A stretch of 64,000 nucleotides of DNA from Salinibacterium sp. ZJ450 (GTDB lineage Bacteria; Actinomycetota; Actinomycetes; Actinomycetales; Microbacteriaceae): the NCBI RefSeq assembly GCF_011751885.2, contig NZ_CP061771.1, positions 3,410,001-3,474,000 of the forward strand. Direction: 5' to 3'. The translations under genes were made by a program, and so were the position numbers. Below are positions 1-9,602 of the stretch, in pieces. The notes under the pieces are model-generated. The model did no database searches, had not been told where the DNA came from, and worked only from the letters and a program-made list of their open reading frames with translations. Every line of letters starts with the position of its first letter. Position 1 is the stretch's first letter.

Positions 1-692
1 CCGTCCTGGGGGCCCATGATCCCGAGGTAGACCAGGTTGATGCTGTCGGCCGGGCGCGGGTTGTCGGGGTAGATCGGGCGCATCCGCCGGGTGTCGGGTC
101 CGCTGCGCACCACCGTCACCTCGTCGGGGCTGCGCCGTCCGCGCCGCAGCGCGACGGCCTTGTACGACTCATTCGTCGAGATGACCCGGTGCGCGGCGCG
201 GAAGGTGCGCCGTTCCAGCCAGAGCAGGCCGCGGTACTCCAGCGCCTTCAACCCGCCGCGCGGTTCACCGAACCGGGAGATGAACAGTTCAGGGTTGAGG
301 TCATGGTGGTCGAAGACGAACTTCACTCCAGACGCCCGCCACAGCAGCGCGAGCAGCCAGTACGTGTCTGGCGGGTTGCACGCCTGGATGATGTCGAACC
401 GCCGGTTGCGCCGCACCGTCAGCGACAGCAGCGCGGTGCGGATCCAGCTATACGCGAACTCCCAGACGAAGCCGAGCAGCCCCTTCGCCTCCGGCGCCGG
501 CGGGTACTTGTAGATATCTACCCCGTCAATGTGCTGGCGAGCGGGGTCACCTGGCCCCTTCGGGCAGATCACGCTCACGCGGTAGCCGCGCGCGATCAGG
601 GCCTGGCACTCCAACCAGACCCGGCGGTCAAGCGGAACCGGCAGGTTCTGCACGATGATCAGCACGTGCGGGGAGGTCTTCTTGCGGCTCAT
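1..692 (-). CDS. Glycosyltransferase family 4, N-terminal part (runs off the window)
   Basis: This is the N-terminal ~230 residues of a GT4 (GT-B fold) glycosyltransferase; the C-terminal nucleotide-sugar-binding half lies beyond the window edge. The start reads MSRKKTSPHVLIIVQNLPVP followed by DRRVWLEC, the usual GT4 opening, and later has FDHHDLNPEL and the R-F-G/E-R-R-T-F-R-A-A stretch typical of the acceptor-binding domain. The start is ATG at 692, in an ATGA overlap with the stop of the flippase gene upstream, so the two are translationally coupled. It is the most distal visible gene of the left polysaccharide operon and probably adds a sugar to the lipid-linked repeat unit on the cytoplasmic face. 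Donor and acceptor cannot be told from sequence. Confidence 0.9.
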   Translation of the reverse strand, partial: MSRKKTSPHVLIIVQNLPVPLDRRVWLECQALIARGYRVSVICPKGPGDPARQHIDGVDIYKYPPAPEAKGLLGFVWEFAYSWIRTALLSLTVRRNRRFDIIQACNPPDTYWLLALLWRASGVKFVFDHHDLNPELFISRFGEPRGGLKALEYRGLLWLERRTFRAAHRVISTNESYKAVALRRGRRSPDEVTVVRSGPDTRRMRPIYPDNPRPADSINLVYLGIMGPQD

Positions 693-2209
693 GAGCGCTC
701 CTTCGACGGTGACGGGATGCGGTGCCGGGTCGCCCGGCGGAATCGCGGCAGGTAGCCGGTCAGTTCGTCGAGGACCTGCCGGGCAAGCAGGCGCACTACG
801 GCGAGATGCACCACGAGCACGGCGATGCCCATGAGTGCAATCCTCAGGATGGGCGGCAGACCGGGCGACAGGACCAGTGCCAGCCAGCCGGCTCCACCGC
901 TGGCCAGGACCGCGGCGGCGAGGAAGCCGAACGGCCCGGCCAGTGTCCTCGGGGATGCTCGCAGCAGTTTCGCGACCAGGAACCACCGACCGGCCGTGGC
1001 GAAGATTGCGACGACGAGGAAGCCGTAGGCGACGGCGTGCAACCCCCACTGCACGGTGATCGCGGTGGCGGCGACCGTGCACAGGTCGATGATGACCGCG
1101 TAGACGAGCCACTGGCCGGGCTTGCCGAGTCCGTAGAACAGGCCGTGGTCGAGGGCCGCGCTCACCACCATCAGTCCGGCGAGCGCCAGAACCTGGGCGA
1201 CCTGCGCGCTCTGCTCCCAGCCGTCACCGAAGATGATCGGGATGATCAGTGGCGCGGCCACGGCAACTACGACCAGCACCGGCGACAGCGCCGCGTACGT
1301 CATCCGAAGGGCGCGGACATAGGCGCTGCGCAGGCGATCGGCGGAATCGCGGATTTTGGCGAATGCGACGGTGGAGACCGGCACGAGGGCAGCGCCGGTG
1401 AGGTCCTGCACGATTTGCACCAGCCGTTGCGCGATATTGAGGTAGCCGAGCGCGGCCAAGCCGAGCGTGCCCGAGATGATGGCAGCCTCCGCCCACGCTC
1501 GGACCATGGCGACGAACTCGACGGCGAGCACCTTACTGCCGAAGCGGGCCATCATGACGAACTCGCTGCCCGAGAAGACGAATGATGGGCGCCATCTGGC
1601 GGCGACCCAGGCGAGCACGGCGGTCAATAGGAGCGCGGTCAGTGTCTGACCGACCAGCGCCCAGACGCCGAAACCGGTGACGGTCATCGCGATGGCTACT
1701 ACCTGGGCGGCAACGGCAGCGATGCTCGCTTGCACCGCGATTACCCGGAACCGCATCTCCCGGCGCAGCAACGCCATCGGAACGGATGCCGTCGCCGTGA
1801 ACACCACGGCGAGCGCGAGCACTTGCATCACCGGAACGATCTGGTCGGAACGGAACACCAGTCCAACGAGCGGAGCGCTCAGCACGAGGACAACGGTCAG
1901 CAGGATGCCGGCGACCAGTGAGAACCAGAACCCGGTGCTGAGCATCCGGCGATCTGGTTTGTCCGCTTGCACGATGTACGCGGCAAACCCGAGATCGGCG
2001 AGCAGGTAGAAGAACGGGAGCACGGTGGATGCGGCGGCCACGGTGCCGAAATCCTCCGGGCTGAGGAATCGGGTGAGAACCGCGATCGTGACGAACCCGG
2101 TGATCCGAACCGCCCACTTTTGGATGGTGAGCCACATCACTCCCGCCGCCGCCTGTCGTCCGATGGACGGAGGATCCTGCACGGGTACCGGCTGTGGTTG
2201 CTTAGTCAC
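689..2209 (-). CDS. Polysaccharide flippase, Wzx/MATE-like (lipopolysaccharide biosynthesis protein)
   Basis: A 506-residue membrane protein with about a dozen hydrophobic segments and the opening seen in Wzx-type flippases (MWLTIQKWAVRITGF, then LTRFLSPEDFG). It should move the undecaprenyl-linked repeat unit across the membrane. A longer open frame reaches 2455, but its extra N-terminus is arginine-rich shadow of the upstream gene. I chose GTG at 2209, which overlaps the upstream stop by 8 bp and leaves a short polar N-terminus before the first membrane helix. It sits between two glycosyltransferase genes in the left operon. MATE-type exporters of other substrates share this fold, but the context favours polysaccharide export. 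Confidence 0.88.
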   Translation of the reverse strand: MTKQPQPVPVQDPPSIGRQAAAGVMWLTIQKWAVRITGFVTIAVLTRFLSPEDFGTVAAASTVLPFFYLLADLGFAAYIVQADKPDRRMLSTGFWFSLVAGILLTVVLVLSAPLVGLVFRSDQIVPVMQVLALAVVFTATASVPMALLRREMRFRVIAVQASIAAVAAQVVAIAMTVTGFGVWALVGQTLTALLLTAVLAWVAARWRPSFVFSGSEFVMMARFGSKVLAVEFVAMVRAWAEAAIISGTLGLAALGYLNIAQRLVQIVQDLTGAALVPVSTVAFAKIRDSADRLRSAYVRALRMTYAALSPVLVVVAVAAPLIIPIIFGDGWEQSAQVAQVLALAGLMVVSAALDHGLFYGLGKPGQWLVYAVIIDLCTVAATAITVQWGLHAVAYGFLVVAIFATAGRWFLVAKLLRASPRTLAGPFGFLAAAVLASGGAGWLALVLSPGLPPILRIALMGIAVLVVHLAVVRLLARQVLDELTGYLPRFRRATRHRIPSPSKERS

Positions 2210-3500
2210 TGCGCACGCTGCTCTCGCGCACCGACGTTTCGGTCGCGTACACCTCGTCCTCGATGATCCGCACGATCTGCGCCTGCGCTCCGGCCCAGCC
2301 GACGCCGCGCACCGATTCGGATGCCGCGTGCGCACGTTCCGCGACGCCGGCACGAACCACCGTCTCGCTGAGCGCTGCCGCGAGCGCGTCGGGAGTCGCG
2401 CCCGCCCACACGGCGTGTTCGTTCTGCAGCACGACCCGTGAGTGCGCTGAGTCATTCATGACGGGAATCGTGCCCGCCGCGAGCATCTCTTCCGGCACCA
2501 GGGAGATGTTCGTGAACGAGAGGGCGAGCCCGGCGATGCAGGAGTTGTACAGCTCGTTGAGCTGGACCGGGCTCAGCCGTCCGTGCTGCGTCGCCGGGAA
2601 CGGGAGCCCGCGTACCGTCGAACCGTAGAAGTGGATCGGGACCTCGGGGTGGAGCTCGTGGAATCGGTGCAGGGCGAGGCGTGCCAGCCAGTAGCCGCGT
2701 CGCGGGACATCTGGACGGGCGAAGAACACGACTCCGGTGCGTTCACGGCCGGGAAGCTGGCGGTAGACCGTGGTGTCGCAGCCGAACTCGACGACGTCCG
2801 GCACAACGCCGACCTCGCTACGCAGCAGCTCGGCCACCATCTCGCCCAGGGCGATGCACCGGAACCCGAAGCGGTAGGAGTCCTCGGCCAACACATACAT
2901 CGCGCCGCGCGCGTAGAAGTACGGCTCGTAATCCTGAATAAAGTAGAGCCGCCGCATGGGGGAGCCACGGCGAGCCAAAACGTGAGCCGTGTTCCACGAC
3001 GAGGCAACGCAGGCATCTACCCCGTCGATCCCCCGGGTGGCATCGCGGACCTCGGCATCAAGGTCGGGCCACCACTCGCGGATCACGCGCTCGTGTGCCC
3101 GAATGTCGCCGCCGTGGCGGTCGTAGAGGAACAGAACACACCGGTGACCCGCCTCCTCCAGGGCGCGGACCATCCGGAGCAAAGTCGTGTGACCGCCTGA
3201 GCCCGCGCTCGGCGGCGACATCACCCACCCGATGGTGAGTGGCTCCGCCGGCGATGGACGGCGATCCGGGAATGTCAGGCTCAGCTCGGTCGAATCGACG
3301 ACGTCGCCGTCGAGCAGCAGCTCCTCGAGGCTCGCGGCGCCCAGCCGGTTATAGGCGATGCGCGCGAGTCGCTGGGCGAGGCCACGAGGACCATCCTGAC
3401 GAAGGATGCCGACAGCCCTGGCGACGCGTGATCCGATATGGCGCGTCCTGCGCGTCAGTGCCGATCCGAGTGCCGATGCGGATGCCGATGAATTCGTCAT
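2202..3500 (-). CDS. Glycosyltransferase, WsaF/rhamnosyltransferase-like
   Basis: A 432-residue GT-B type glycosyltransferase. The N-terminal ~100 residues are a variable region; then comes IGWVMSPPSAGSGGHTTLLR, which resembles the start of the WsaF-type rhamnosyltransferase domain. The C-terminal half has FFARPDVPRRG, IHFYGS and a SLVPEEMLAAG acidic loop, as expected for nucleotide-sugar binding. The ATG at 3500 is preceded by GGAGG seven bases upstream, which settles the start against a longer frame reaching 3761. It belongs to the left polysaccharide operon, 17 bp after the GT2 gene and overlapping the flippase gene. Rhamnose as donor is a family-level guess; no rhamnose-synthesis genes are in the window. 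Confidence 0.85.
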   Translation of the reverse strand: MTNSSASASALGSALTRRTRHIGSRVARAVGILRQDGPRGLAQRLARIAYNRLGAASLEELLLDGDVVDSTELSLTFPDRRPSPAEPLTIGWVMSPPSAGSGGHTTLLRMVRALEEAGHRCVLFLYDRHGGDIRAHERVIREWWPDLDAEVRDATRGIDGVDACVASSWNTAHVLARRGSPMRRLYFIQDYEPYFYARGAMYVLAEDSYRFGFRCIALGEMVAELLRSEVGVVPDVVEFGCDTTVYRQLPGRERTGVVFFARPDVPRRGYWLARLALHRFHELHPEVPIHFYGSTVRGLPFPATQHGRLSPVQLNELYNSCIAGLALSFTNISLVPEEMLAAGTIPVMNDSAHSRVVLQNEHAVWAGATPDALAAALSETVVRAGVAERAHAASESVRGVGWAGAQAQIVRIIEDEVYATETSVRESSVRSD

Positions 3501-3517
3501 GTCCCAACCTCCATGTC

Positions 3518-4615
3518 TCAACCGCCGAATCTCTTCCATCGGAACCACCAGTACCTGTTCAGCAGCCGCCGGACGATGGCCGTTCCCACGAATATCTGGG
3601 TGCGGTGGCAGAACGCGGCACCCAATCTCTGTCGCCTGCGGAGCGCCCGGTACGGCCGCAGTGATCCGACGCCGGGGTACGTTTCGGTCGCAAACGCCAC
3701 GCACTCGTCCACGGCGGTCGCGTGGGGATTGCCCTTCTCGTATTCCCGGCACGCCCACCACAACGGATGGCCGGCTAGGCGCGCATAGGTGGGAGCGGGA
3801 TCGATCCCCGCTCGGGTGAGCTCACCAGCATGGTTGGTGAAGAGGCTGTCGAAGACCAGCTTGCGTTGGCGGACGTCCGCCCACGACTCCTGGTAGACGC
3901 CCTGGCTCATGCTCGAGCCGTGAATCCGATAGCGTCCCTGGGGATGCCCGCCGACATACCCGATGTCGGCGACCAGCGCGACCCGCAACCACATGTCGAA
4001 GTCGCCGGCGTGCGTCAGCAGCGGGTCGTAGCCCCCTGCCGCGCGCTGCACCTGAGTCCGCAACACGGTTCCGGGGGTGGGCACCACATTCACGGCTTCC
4101 CGGCACCGTTTGCGCAACCACTTTCGGCCGGAGTACACGATCGCCGTGGGGCGACGGCGCGGCGCCGGGCTTGAGGGCGACGCGCCCTCACCGAACTCCT
4201 CGATGCCGCCGTAGACCATGCCGACCCCGGGGTTCGCCTCCATCAGCCGCACCGAGCGCTCCAGCGAACCGGCCGGCAGTTCGTCATCAGCCGACAACAG
4301 CGTGACGTAGTCTCCGGAAGCCCACTCCAGCAGGCCTTCGTTGTAGGTCGCAATATGGCCCTTGTTCTGCGGGTGCACGACCACCTCGACGTTCGGATAC
4401 TGCACCGCGAGCTCCACGGCAATCAGGGCAGAATCGTCGTGCGAGGCGTCATCGATGATGAGTACGCGTGTGCGCACTCCCTGTTGGCTCACGACGCTGC
4501 GCACGCACGTGGCGAGGAATCGCCCATAGTTGTAGCAGGGGATCACTACCGACACGATGGGCAGCTCGCTCACCTCGGGTCGAGGCTCGGCGGTCACCGT
4601 CTGCGAGTTCGACAT
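3518..4615 (-). CDS. Glycosyltransferase family 2
   Basis: A 365-residue inverting GT-A enzyme. Near residue 20 it shows VSVVIPCYNYGRFL, then VLIIDDASHDDS and the DxD-like LLSADDELP motif that binds the metal and nucleotide sugar. A later GDFDMWLR segment is the usual GT2 ED-region equivalent. Basic residues are concentrated at the C-terminus, consistent with peripheral membrane binding. Start ATG at 4615 follows the upstream stop by one base (TGACATG) with GGAGGA upstream; the alternative ATG at 4648 lacks a ribosome-binding site. It is part of the left polysaccharide operon, adding one sugar of the repeat unit. Confidence 0.9.
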   Translation of the reverse strand: MSNSQTVTAEPRPEVSELPIVSVVIPCYNYGRFLATCVRSVVSQQGVRTRVLIIDDASHDDSALIAVELAVQYPNVEVVVHPQNKGHIATYNEGLLEWASGDYVTLLSADDELPAGSLERSVRLMEANPGVGMVYGGIEEFGEGASPSSPAPRRRPTAIVYSGRKWLRKRCREAVNVVPTPGTVLRTQVQRAAGGYDPLLTHAGDFDMWLRVALVADIGYVGGHPQGRYRIHGSSMSQGVYQESWADVRQRKLVFDSLFTNHAGELTRAGIDPAPTYARLAGHPLWWACREYEKGNPHATAVDECVAFATETYPGVGSLRPYRALRRRQRLGAAFCHRTQIFVGTAIVRRLLNRYWWFRWKRFGG

Positions 4616-4616
4616 G

Positions 4617-5717
4617 TCAGACAGTCCTCCGAAGCGCGTCGACGACATCGGACTGATGCTCGGCCGTCAGGTGCGGGAACATCGGCAGCGAGAGGATGCG
4701 GCCGGCCGCCGCCTCCGCGACGGGAAACTCCCCGTTCCGATAGCCGAGATCGGCATACGCGGCGGTGAGGTGCAACGGGGTCGGGTAGTGGATGGCGGCG
4801 CCGATTCCCGCGCTGCCGAGGTCGGCGTGCACCCGGTCGCGCTCGTCGACCTGCACGACGTAGAGATGCCAGACATCCTCGTTGCCGGGTCGGACGGTGG
4901 GCACCCGAACGCCCGGCACGTCGGCGAGCAGCTCGGCGTAGTGGGCGGCGGCGGCGCGGCGCGCGGTGTTCCAGGTGCCGAGGCGGCGTAGCTTCGCCCG
5001 CAGCACCGCGGCCTGCACGGCGTCGAGGCGCGAGTTCACACCCACCCGGTCGTGCACGTATTTCACCGAGCTGCCGTGGGCGCCGAGGTTGCGCACGAAC
5101 TCCGCGACGGCGGGGTCGTCGGTGAGCACCGCGCCGGCATCGCCGGCGGCGCCGAGGTTCTTGCCCGGATAGAAGCTCGTCGCAGCGACGTGGCCAAGTG
5201 CGCCGGCGCGGCCGACGGCGGATGACGCCCCCTGCGACTGCGCGGCATCTTCGACGATGGCGAGCCCGTGCCGTTCGGCGAGTGCGGCGAGCGCCTCCAT
5301 CGGGGCGGTCTGGCCGTACAGGTGCACCGGGGCGATTGCCCGCGTCCGCGGGGTGATCGTCGCCTCGACAGCGGCCGGGTCGATCAGCAGCTGATCGGGG
5401 TCCACGTCGACGAATACCGGCACGGCGCCGATCCGGGAGACCGCCTCCGCCGTCGCGATGAACGTGTTCACCGGAACGATGACCTCGTCGCCCTGGCCGA
5501 CCCCTGCCGCCCGGAACGCCAACTCCAGCGCGTCGGTGCCGTTGCCGACGCCGACGCAGTAGCGCACGCCGGCGAACTCGGCATACTCGCGTTCGAACGC
5601 GTCGACCTGCTCACCGCCGATGAAGCCGGCCGTGGCGAACAGGCGCTCCCACACCGGAAGCACCTCGTCGGCGATCTCGGCTTGCTGCGACACCAGATCT
5701 ACGAACGGAACCCTCAT
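4617..5717 (-). CDS. DegT/DnrJ/EryC1/StrS-family sugar aminotransferase
   Basis: A 366-residue PLP-dependent aminotransferase of nucleotide-sugar pathways. The opening VPFVDL, the [10 protein letters not shown] loop and the [10 protein letters not shown] aspartate region are typical, and the catalytic lysine is in [16 protein letters not shown] at about residue 186. Such enzymes convert a keto-sugar nucleotide to the amino sugar with glutamate as donor. ATG at 5717 overlaps the upstream acyltransferase stop by 4 bp. It is the second DegT enzyme in the operon, and its closest resemblance is to 3-keto-sugar aminotransferases (WbpE/QdtB type). Downstream lie the glycosyltransferases, so it completes the sugar-nucleotide part of the cluster. 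Confidence 0.92.
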   Translation of the reverse strand: MRVPFVDLVSQQAEIADEVLPVWERLFATAGFIGGEQVDAFEREYAEFAGVRYCVGVGNGTDALELAFRAAGVGQGDEVIVPVNTFIATAEAVSRIGAVPVFVDVDPDQLLIDPAAVEATITPRTRAIAPVHLYGQTAPMEALAALAERHGLAIVEDAAQSQGASSAVGRAGALGHVAATSFYPGKNLGAAGDAGAVLTDDPAVAEFVRNLGAHGSSVKYVHDRVGVNSRLDAVQAAVLRAKLRRLGTWNTARRAAAAHYAELLADVPGVRVPTVRPGNEDVWHLYVVQVDERDRVHADLGSAGIGAAIHYPTPLHLTAAYADLGYRNGEFPVAEAAAGRILSLPMFPHLTAEHQSDVVDALRRTV

Positions 5718-6355
5718 GCTCGCGAAACCTCCAGCTGACGGGCGGGAACTCCCACCCACGTTTCTCCCGACGGCAGATCCTGGGTCAGCGCCGCGCCCAT
5801 GCCGAGCACCGAGTGCCGGCCGACCCGGATGCCCTCCCGCACGCTCGCGTTCATGCCGAGGTACGCGCCCTCCCCGATCCAGGCGTGTCCCCCGAGCGCC
5901 ACGCCCGCGCAGAGCGTGGCGAAGGATTCGACGAGGTCGTCGTGAGTCAGCGTGACGTGCGGCATGACGACAACGTGCCTGCCGAGTTCCACGTTGGTGG
6001 TCAGAACGACACCGGCGAGCAGGATGCTGCCCTCGCCGACCGTACAGTCCGACGGCAGCAGCACGCTCGGATCGATCACCGTGACGTAGTCGTCCTTGGT
6101 GCGGCCCCGCTCGGCAAGGCGGGCCGCGATCGCCGCGCGCACGATGCCGCGCCCGGCGCAGATCAGCAGGCTCGACTGGGGGTGGTTGCTCGCATCATCG
6201 ATTCCGCCGACGACCGGCACGCCGTCGAGGCTCTTGCCCCACTTGGACGCGTCGTCGTCGAGGAACCCGACCACGGTGTGCTGGCCGGAACGACGCAGCA
6301 CCGAGAGTGCCTCCCTCGCCAGGCCGCTCGCGGCGACCAGCAGCACGTCAGCCAT
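5714..6355 (-). CDS. NeuD/PglD-like sugar O/N-acyltransferase (left-handed beta-helix)
   Basis: 213 residues. The N-terminus has a short Rossmann-like segment ([14 protein letters not shown], then GFLDDD), as in NeuD/PglD-family sugar acetyltransferases. The C-terminal half is a hexapeptide-repeat helix (for example [35 protein letters not shown]) ending in the usual VGVPARQL. It should transfer an acetyl or similar acyl group from CoA to the amino group made by the neighbouring aminotransferases. The gene overlaps the upstream aminotransferase gene by 8 bp and the downstream one by 4 bp. The position between two DegT enzymes suggests it acts on one of their products; which one is unknown. 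Confidence 0.9.
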   Translation of the reverse strand: MADVLLVAASGLAREALSVLRRSGQHTVVGFLDDDASKWGKSLDGVPVVGGIDDASNHPQSSLLICAGRGIVRAAIAARLAERGRTKDDYVTVIDPSVLLPSDCTVGEGSILLAGVVLTTNVELGRHVVVMPHVTLTHDDLVESFATLCAGVALGGHAWIGEGAYLGMNASVREGIRVGRHSVLGMGAALTQDLPSGETWVGVPARQLEVSRA

Positions 6356-7508
6356 GACCGACCGCCACGACTGGGGCGAGCAGGGCGTCGATCACGGTGG
6401 CCTGCTGCGTCTCGTCCAGCTGGTGATACAGCGGCAGGATCAGCGTGCCGCGGGTCAGCCGCTCGGACACCGGCAGCGGCACCCGAATCGACGTGCCGCT
6501 GGCGTACGCCCGCTGCAGGTGCGCGGACATGATGCCGCGGCGGGCCGAGATGCCAGCTTCGGCCAGGTGCTGCAGCAGCGCCTCCCGGTCGAGCGGGTAC
6601 TCCTCGCAGATCTCGACCCACATCGACTGGAAGTTGCTAGTGCCCCAGTCGGGATCGACGACCGCCCGCAACCCCGGAACGTGCTGCAACGCGTCGGTGT
6701 AGGTCGCGGCGAGTTCCCGCCGCCGCCGAACCAGAGTCGGCAGCTTGTCGAGTTGCACGATGCCGACGGCGGCCTGCAGGTCGGTCATCCGGTAGTTGAA
6801 GCCGATCTCGTCGTAGTGTTCCTCCGGCGCGACCAGCGCGAGGTGCCGTTCGGCGGCCGAGCTGCTCATCGCGTGCTCGCGCAGGCGACGGGCTCGGGCC
6901 GCCCAGTCGGCGCGCGAGGTGGTGAGCATGCCGCCTTCCCCAGTGGTGAGCAGCTTGCGCGGGTGGAACGACCAGGCCACCAGCTCCGCGGACGCCCCGA
7001 CCGGGCGACCCAGATACCGGGAGCCGGCGCCGCACGCGGCATCCTCAATCACGGTGATGCCGAGCGGATCGCACAGTGCCCGGATTGACGTGAGGTGCAC
7101 CGGCATCCCGCCCTGGTCGACGATGATCACGGCGCGGGTGCGCTCGGTGAGCAGCGGGGCGATGGTTTCGGCGGTGACGTTGCCGGTCTGCGCGTCGACG
7201 TCGGCGAACACGGCGAGCGCCCCGACATAGCTCGGCGCGTTCGCGGTGGCGATGAACGAAAAGGAAGGAACGATGACCTCGTCGCCGGGCTGGATGCCGG
7301 CAACTACCAGCGCCAGGTGCAGCGCCGTGGTGCAGTTGGAGGTGGCAATGGCGTGCTCGGCCTGCATCGCCTCGGCGAACAGTTGCTCGAAGCGGGCAAC
7401 CTGCGGGCCCTGCGCCACCCAGCCGCTCTGGATCACCGCGGTGACCGCGGCGATCTCCTCCTCGCCGAGCCACGGCTTCATCACGCTGATGCGATCGTCC
7501 CCGTTCAT
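6348..7508 (-). CDS. DegT/DnrJ/EryC1/StrS-family sugar aminotransferase (first of two)
   Basis: A 386-residue PLP-dependent sugar aminotransferase. It opens with [20 protein letters not shown], has [12 protein letters not shown], and places the PLP lysine in [14 protein letters not shown], a signature nearer to PseC/ArnB/VioA-type 4-amino-sugar enzymes than to the second copy in this operon (SFYPGKN). The start ATG at 7508 overlaps the upstream epimerase stop (ATGA); a longer frame reaches 7559 but would run into that gene. Two DegT enzymes with different active-site signatures in one operon suggest either a diamino sugar or two separate amino sugars. Confidence 0.92.
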   Translation of the reverse strand: MNGDDRISVMKPWLGEEEIAAVTAVIQSGWVAQGPQVARFEQLFAEAMQAEHAIATSNCTTALHLALVVAGIQPGDEVIVPSFSFIATANAPSYVGALAVFADVDAQTGNVTAETIAPLLTERTRAVIIVDQGGMPVHLTSIRALCDPLGITVIEDAACGAGSRYLGRPVGASAELVAWSFHPRKLLTTGEGGMLTTSRADWAARARRLREHAMSSSAAERHLALVAPEEHYDEIGFNYRMTDLQAAVGIVQLDKLPTLVRRRRELAATYTDALQHVPGLRAVVDPDWGTSNFQSMWVEICEEYPLDREALLQHLAEAGISARRGIMSAHLQRAYASGTSIRVPLPVSERLTRGTLILPLYHQLDETQQATVIDALLAPVVAVGHG

Positions 7509-8497
7509 GCTGGCACCGTCCGTCCGGCCGCGATTTCTTCGCGAAGCGGATGCCACCACTCCACGAGTTGGCGAAGGCCGTCTTCGAGCCCCACCTCGGC
7601 GGTGAATCCGAGGTCGCGGCGGGCGGCAGTGGTGTCGGCGAGCCGTCGAACCACGCCGTTCACCGCGCGCTCGGGGCCGTGCGTCACCGACAGGTCGGAG
7701 TCCATCGCCGCGAGCAGCGCTTCGGCCAGTTCGAGCAGGCTGGTCTCGGTTCCGCTGGCGACGTTGTACACGCCCTCAGCCACGTCACTGGCTGCGGCGA
7801 GCAGGTTGGCCCTGGCGATGTCGCGGGTGAAGACGAAGTCCATCGTCTGCGCGCCGTCGCCGAAGATGAGTGGCGGCATCCCGTCGGCGATGCGCTCCAT
7901 CCAGCGCACCAGCACCTCGGTGTACACGCCGTGCACGTCCATCCGGGGCCCATACACGTTGAAGTAGCGCAGCAGCACGAAGTCGAGGCCGTACATGGCC
8001 CGGAAGCTGCGCAGCATCCCCTCGTTGAAGGATTTCGCCGCCCCGTAGAAGGTGTCGTTGTTGTGGTGATGGTGGCCCTCGCCGGTGGGGAATTGGTCGG
8101 CCAGGCCGTACACCGAGGCGCTGGATGCCGCGATCACCTTGCCGACCGAGTGGTTCACGGCCGCTTCCAGAACGTTAAAAGTGCCGTCGACGAGCACCTC
8201 GAGCGCCAGGCGGGGGTCTTCGGCGCACTGGGTGATGCGGATGGCGGCCTGGTGGAACACCAGATCCTTGCCCCTAGTGACCTCGTTGACGGCGTCGCGA
8301 TCGCGCAGGTCGCCTTCGATGAGCGTGACCCGGCCGCTCTGCAGCGCCGGTTCGAGGTTCGCCACCCGGCCGCGCACCAGGTTGTCCAACACGTCGATGT
8401 GGGCGGCTCCCGCGTCGAGCAGCTGGTCGACGATTGCCGATCCGATGGTGCCGGCACCGCCGGTGACGAGCACGGTGGCTCCTTCGATCGTGCTCAT
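7505..8497 (-). CDS. NAD-dependent epimerase/dehydratase (extended SDR)
   Basis: 330 residues, extended short-chain dehydrogenase/reductase of nucleotide-sugar metabolism. The NAD motif GGAGTIGS lies near residue 13 and the catalytic YxxxK is FYGAAKS; NVYGPR and MDFVFTRDIA are typical of UDP-glucose 4-epimerase/dehydratase relatives. Instead of the usual S/T-x-Y approach it carries an unusual run of histidines (EGHHHHNNDTFYG) just before the catalytic tyrosine. It overlaps both neighbours by 4 bp. It may epimerise or dehydrate the sugar nucleotide that the DegT enzymes then aminate. Exact substrate unresolved. Confidence 0.9.
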   Translation of the reverse strand: MSTIEGATVLVTGGAGTIGSAIVDQLLDAGAAHIDVLDNLVRGRVANLEPALQSGRVTLIEGDLRDRDAVNEVTRGKDLVFHQAAIRITQCAEDPRLALEVLVDGTFNVLEAAVNHSVGKVIAASSASVYGLADQFPTGEGHHHHNNDTFYGAAKSFNEGMLRSFRAMYGLDFVLLRYFNVYGPRMDVHGVYTEVLVRWMERIADGMPPLIFGDGAQTMDFVFTRDIARANLLAAASDVAEGVYNVASGTETSLLELAEALLAAMDSDLSVTHGPERAVNGVVRRLADTTAARRDLGFTAEVGLEDGLRQLVEWWHPLREEIAAGRTVPA

Positions 8498-9558
8498 GCC
8501 ACTACCTCCAGGTCGGGAAGATCCTCTTCAATGGGGACGGCGGCACCTGCCGCGCGCAGGCTGACGGCCGCGGCATCCAGCACCGACAGCACCCGCATCG
8601 CGGCCCGGCCGTCGGTGCGCGGGGCCCGCTCCTCGCGGATCGCCGCCGCGAATTCGGTGGCCATCAGCGCCAACGCCTCGTGCTCCGGCAGTGCCGGCGA
8701 CCAGGTGTCGCCGAGCCGGTACGACACGGTGGATGCCTTGCGCTCGACGCTGGTCGCCGATTGCCGTTCGATGTCGACGCCGCGGTCGTAGATGCTGAGC
8801 CGCTGCTGCGGGTTCAGGTCATCCCAGACCAGAGTCTGCTTGGTGCCACCGATGACCATCCGGCGGATCTTGGTGGGGCTCAGCCAGTTGACATGCACGT
8901 GGGCGATAGCCCCCGCGCCGAACGGGATCGTGAGGTACCCGACGCAGGCCTTGCCCGCGCCGAGCGGGTCGGCGCCCTGGGCTGACACCGACCGGGGCCG
9001 CAGTCCGCCCGGCAGGATGAAGTCGATGATCGACAGGTCGTGGGGCGCGAGGTCCCAGAACACGTCGACGTCGGGTTGGATCAGTCCCAGGTTGATGCGC
9101 ACGGAGTCGATGAACAGGATGTCGCCGAGCGCCCCCTCCTCGACCAGCTCCCGAATCCGCTGCACCGCTGGCGTGTAGCAATAGGTGTGGTCGGCCATCA
9201 GCACCAGTCCGCGCTCGGTGGCCTCCCGCACCATGGCGTCACCGTGCTCGCGGGTGTCGGCGAGCGGCTTCTCGACCACCACGTGCTTGCCGGCGCGCAG
9301 GGCGGCGAGCGCGATGGCATGGTGGGTGCGGGCGGGCGTGGCGATCGCGACCGCGTGGATCGCGGCATCCGTCAGCACGTCATTCAGGTCGGTGACCACG
9401 GCGACGTTGCCGACCTGGTCAGCCACCCGCCTGGCCCGCTCACCGTCGAGGTCGCAGATGGCGGCGAGTTCCCAGTCGGGGCTGGCGTGGAAATTTCGGG
9501 CGAGGTTGGGCCCCCAGTAGCCAGCGCCAATGATGGCGATGCGTAGTCGTTCCTGCAT
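8494..9558 (-). CDS. Gfo/Idh/MocA-family sugar-nucleotide dehydrogenase
   Basis: 354 residues. N-terminal Rossmann fold with GAGYWGPNLARNF, and the family's EKPLA motif at about residue 98, followed by the alpha/beta C-terminal domain. In polysaccharide clusters such enzymes often oxidise the C3 hydroxyl of a UDP-HexNAc-type sugar before transamination (WbpB-like). The ATG at 9558 is preceded by GGGGGA, a good ribosome-binding site. It begins 44 bp after the stop of the giant secreted protein, close enough to be in the same transcript, and every following gene overlaps the previous one or nearly so. It may supply the keto sugar for the DegT enzymes. Confidence 0.9.
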   Translation of the reverse strand: MQERLRIAIIGAGYWGPNLARNFHASPDWELAAICDLDGERARRVADQVGNVAVVTDLNDVLTDAAIHAVAIATPARTHHAIALAALRAGKHVVVEKPLADTREHGDAMVREATERGLVLMADHTYCYTPAVQRIRELVEEGALGDILFIDSVRINLGLIQPDVDVFWDLAPHDLSIIDFILPGGLRPRSVSAQGADPLGAGKACVGYLTIPFGAGAIAHVHVNWLSPTKIRRMVIGGTKQTLVWDDLNPQQRLSIYDRGVDIERQSATSVERKASTVSYRLGDTWSPALPEHEALALMATEFAAAIREERAPRTDGRAAMRVLSVLDAAAVSLRAAGAAVPIEEDLPDLEVVA

Positions 9559-9602
9559 TGTTCCCCCAATTCCGTGGTTCTGGCAGGTGCGCGTGTGGGC
9601 GG

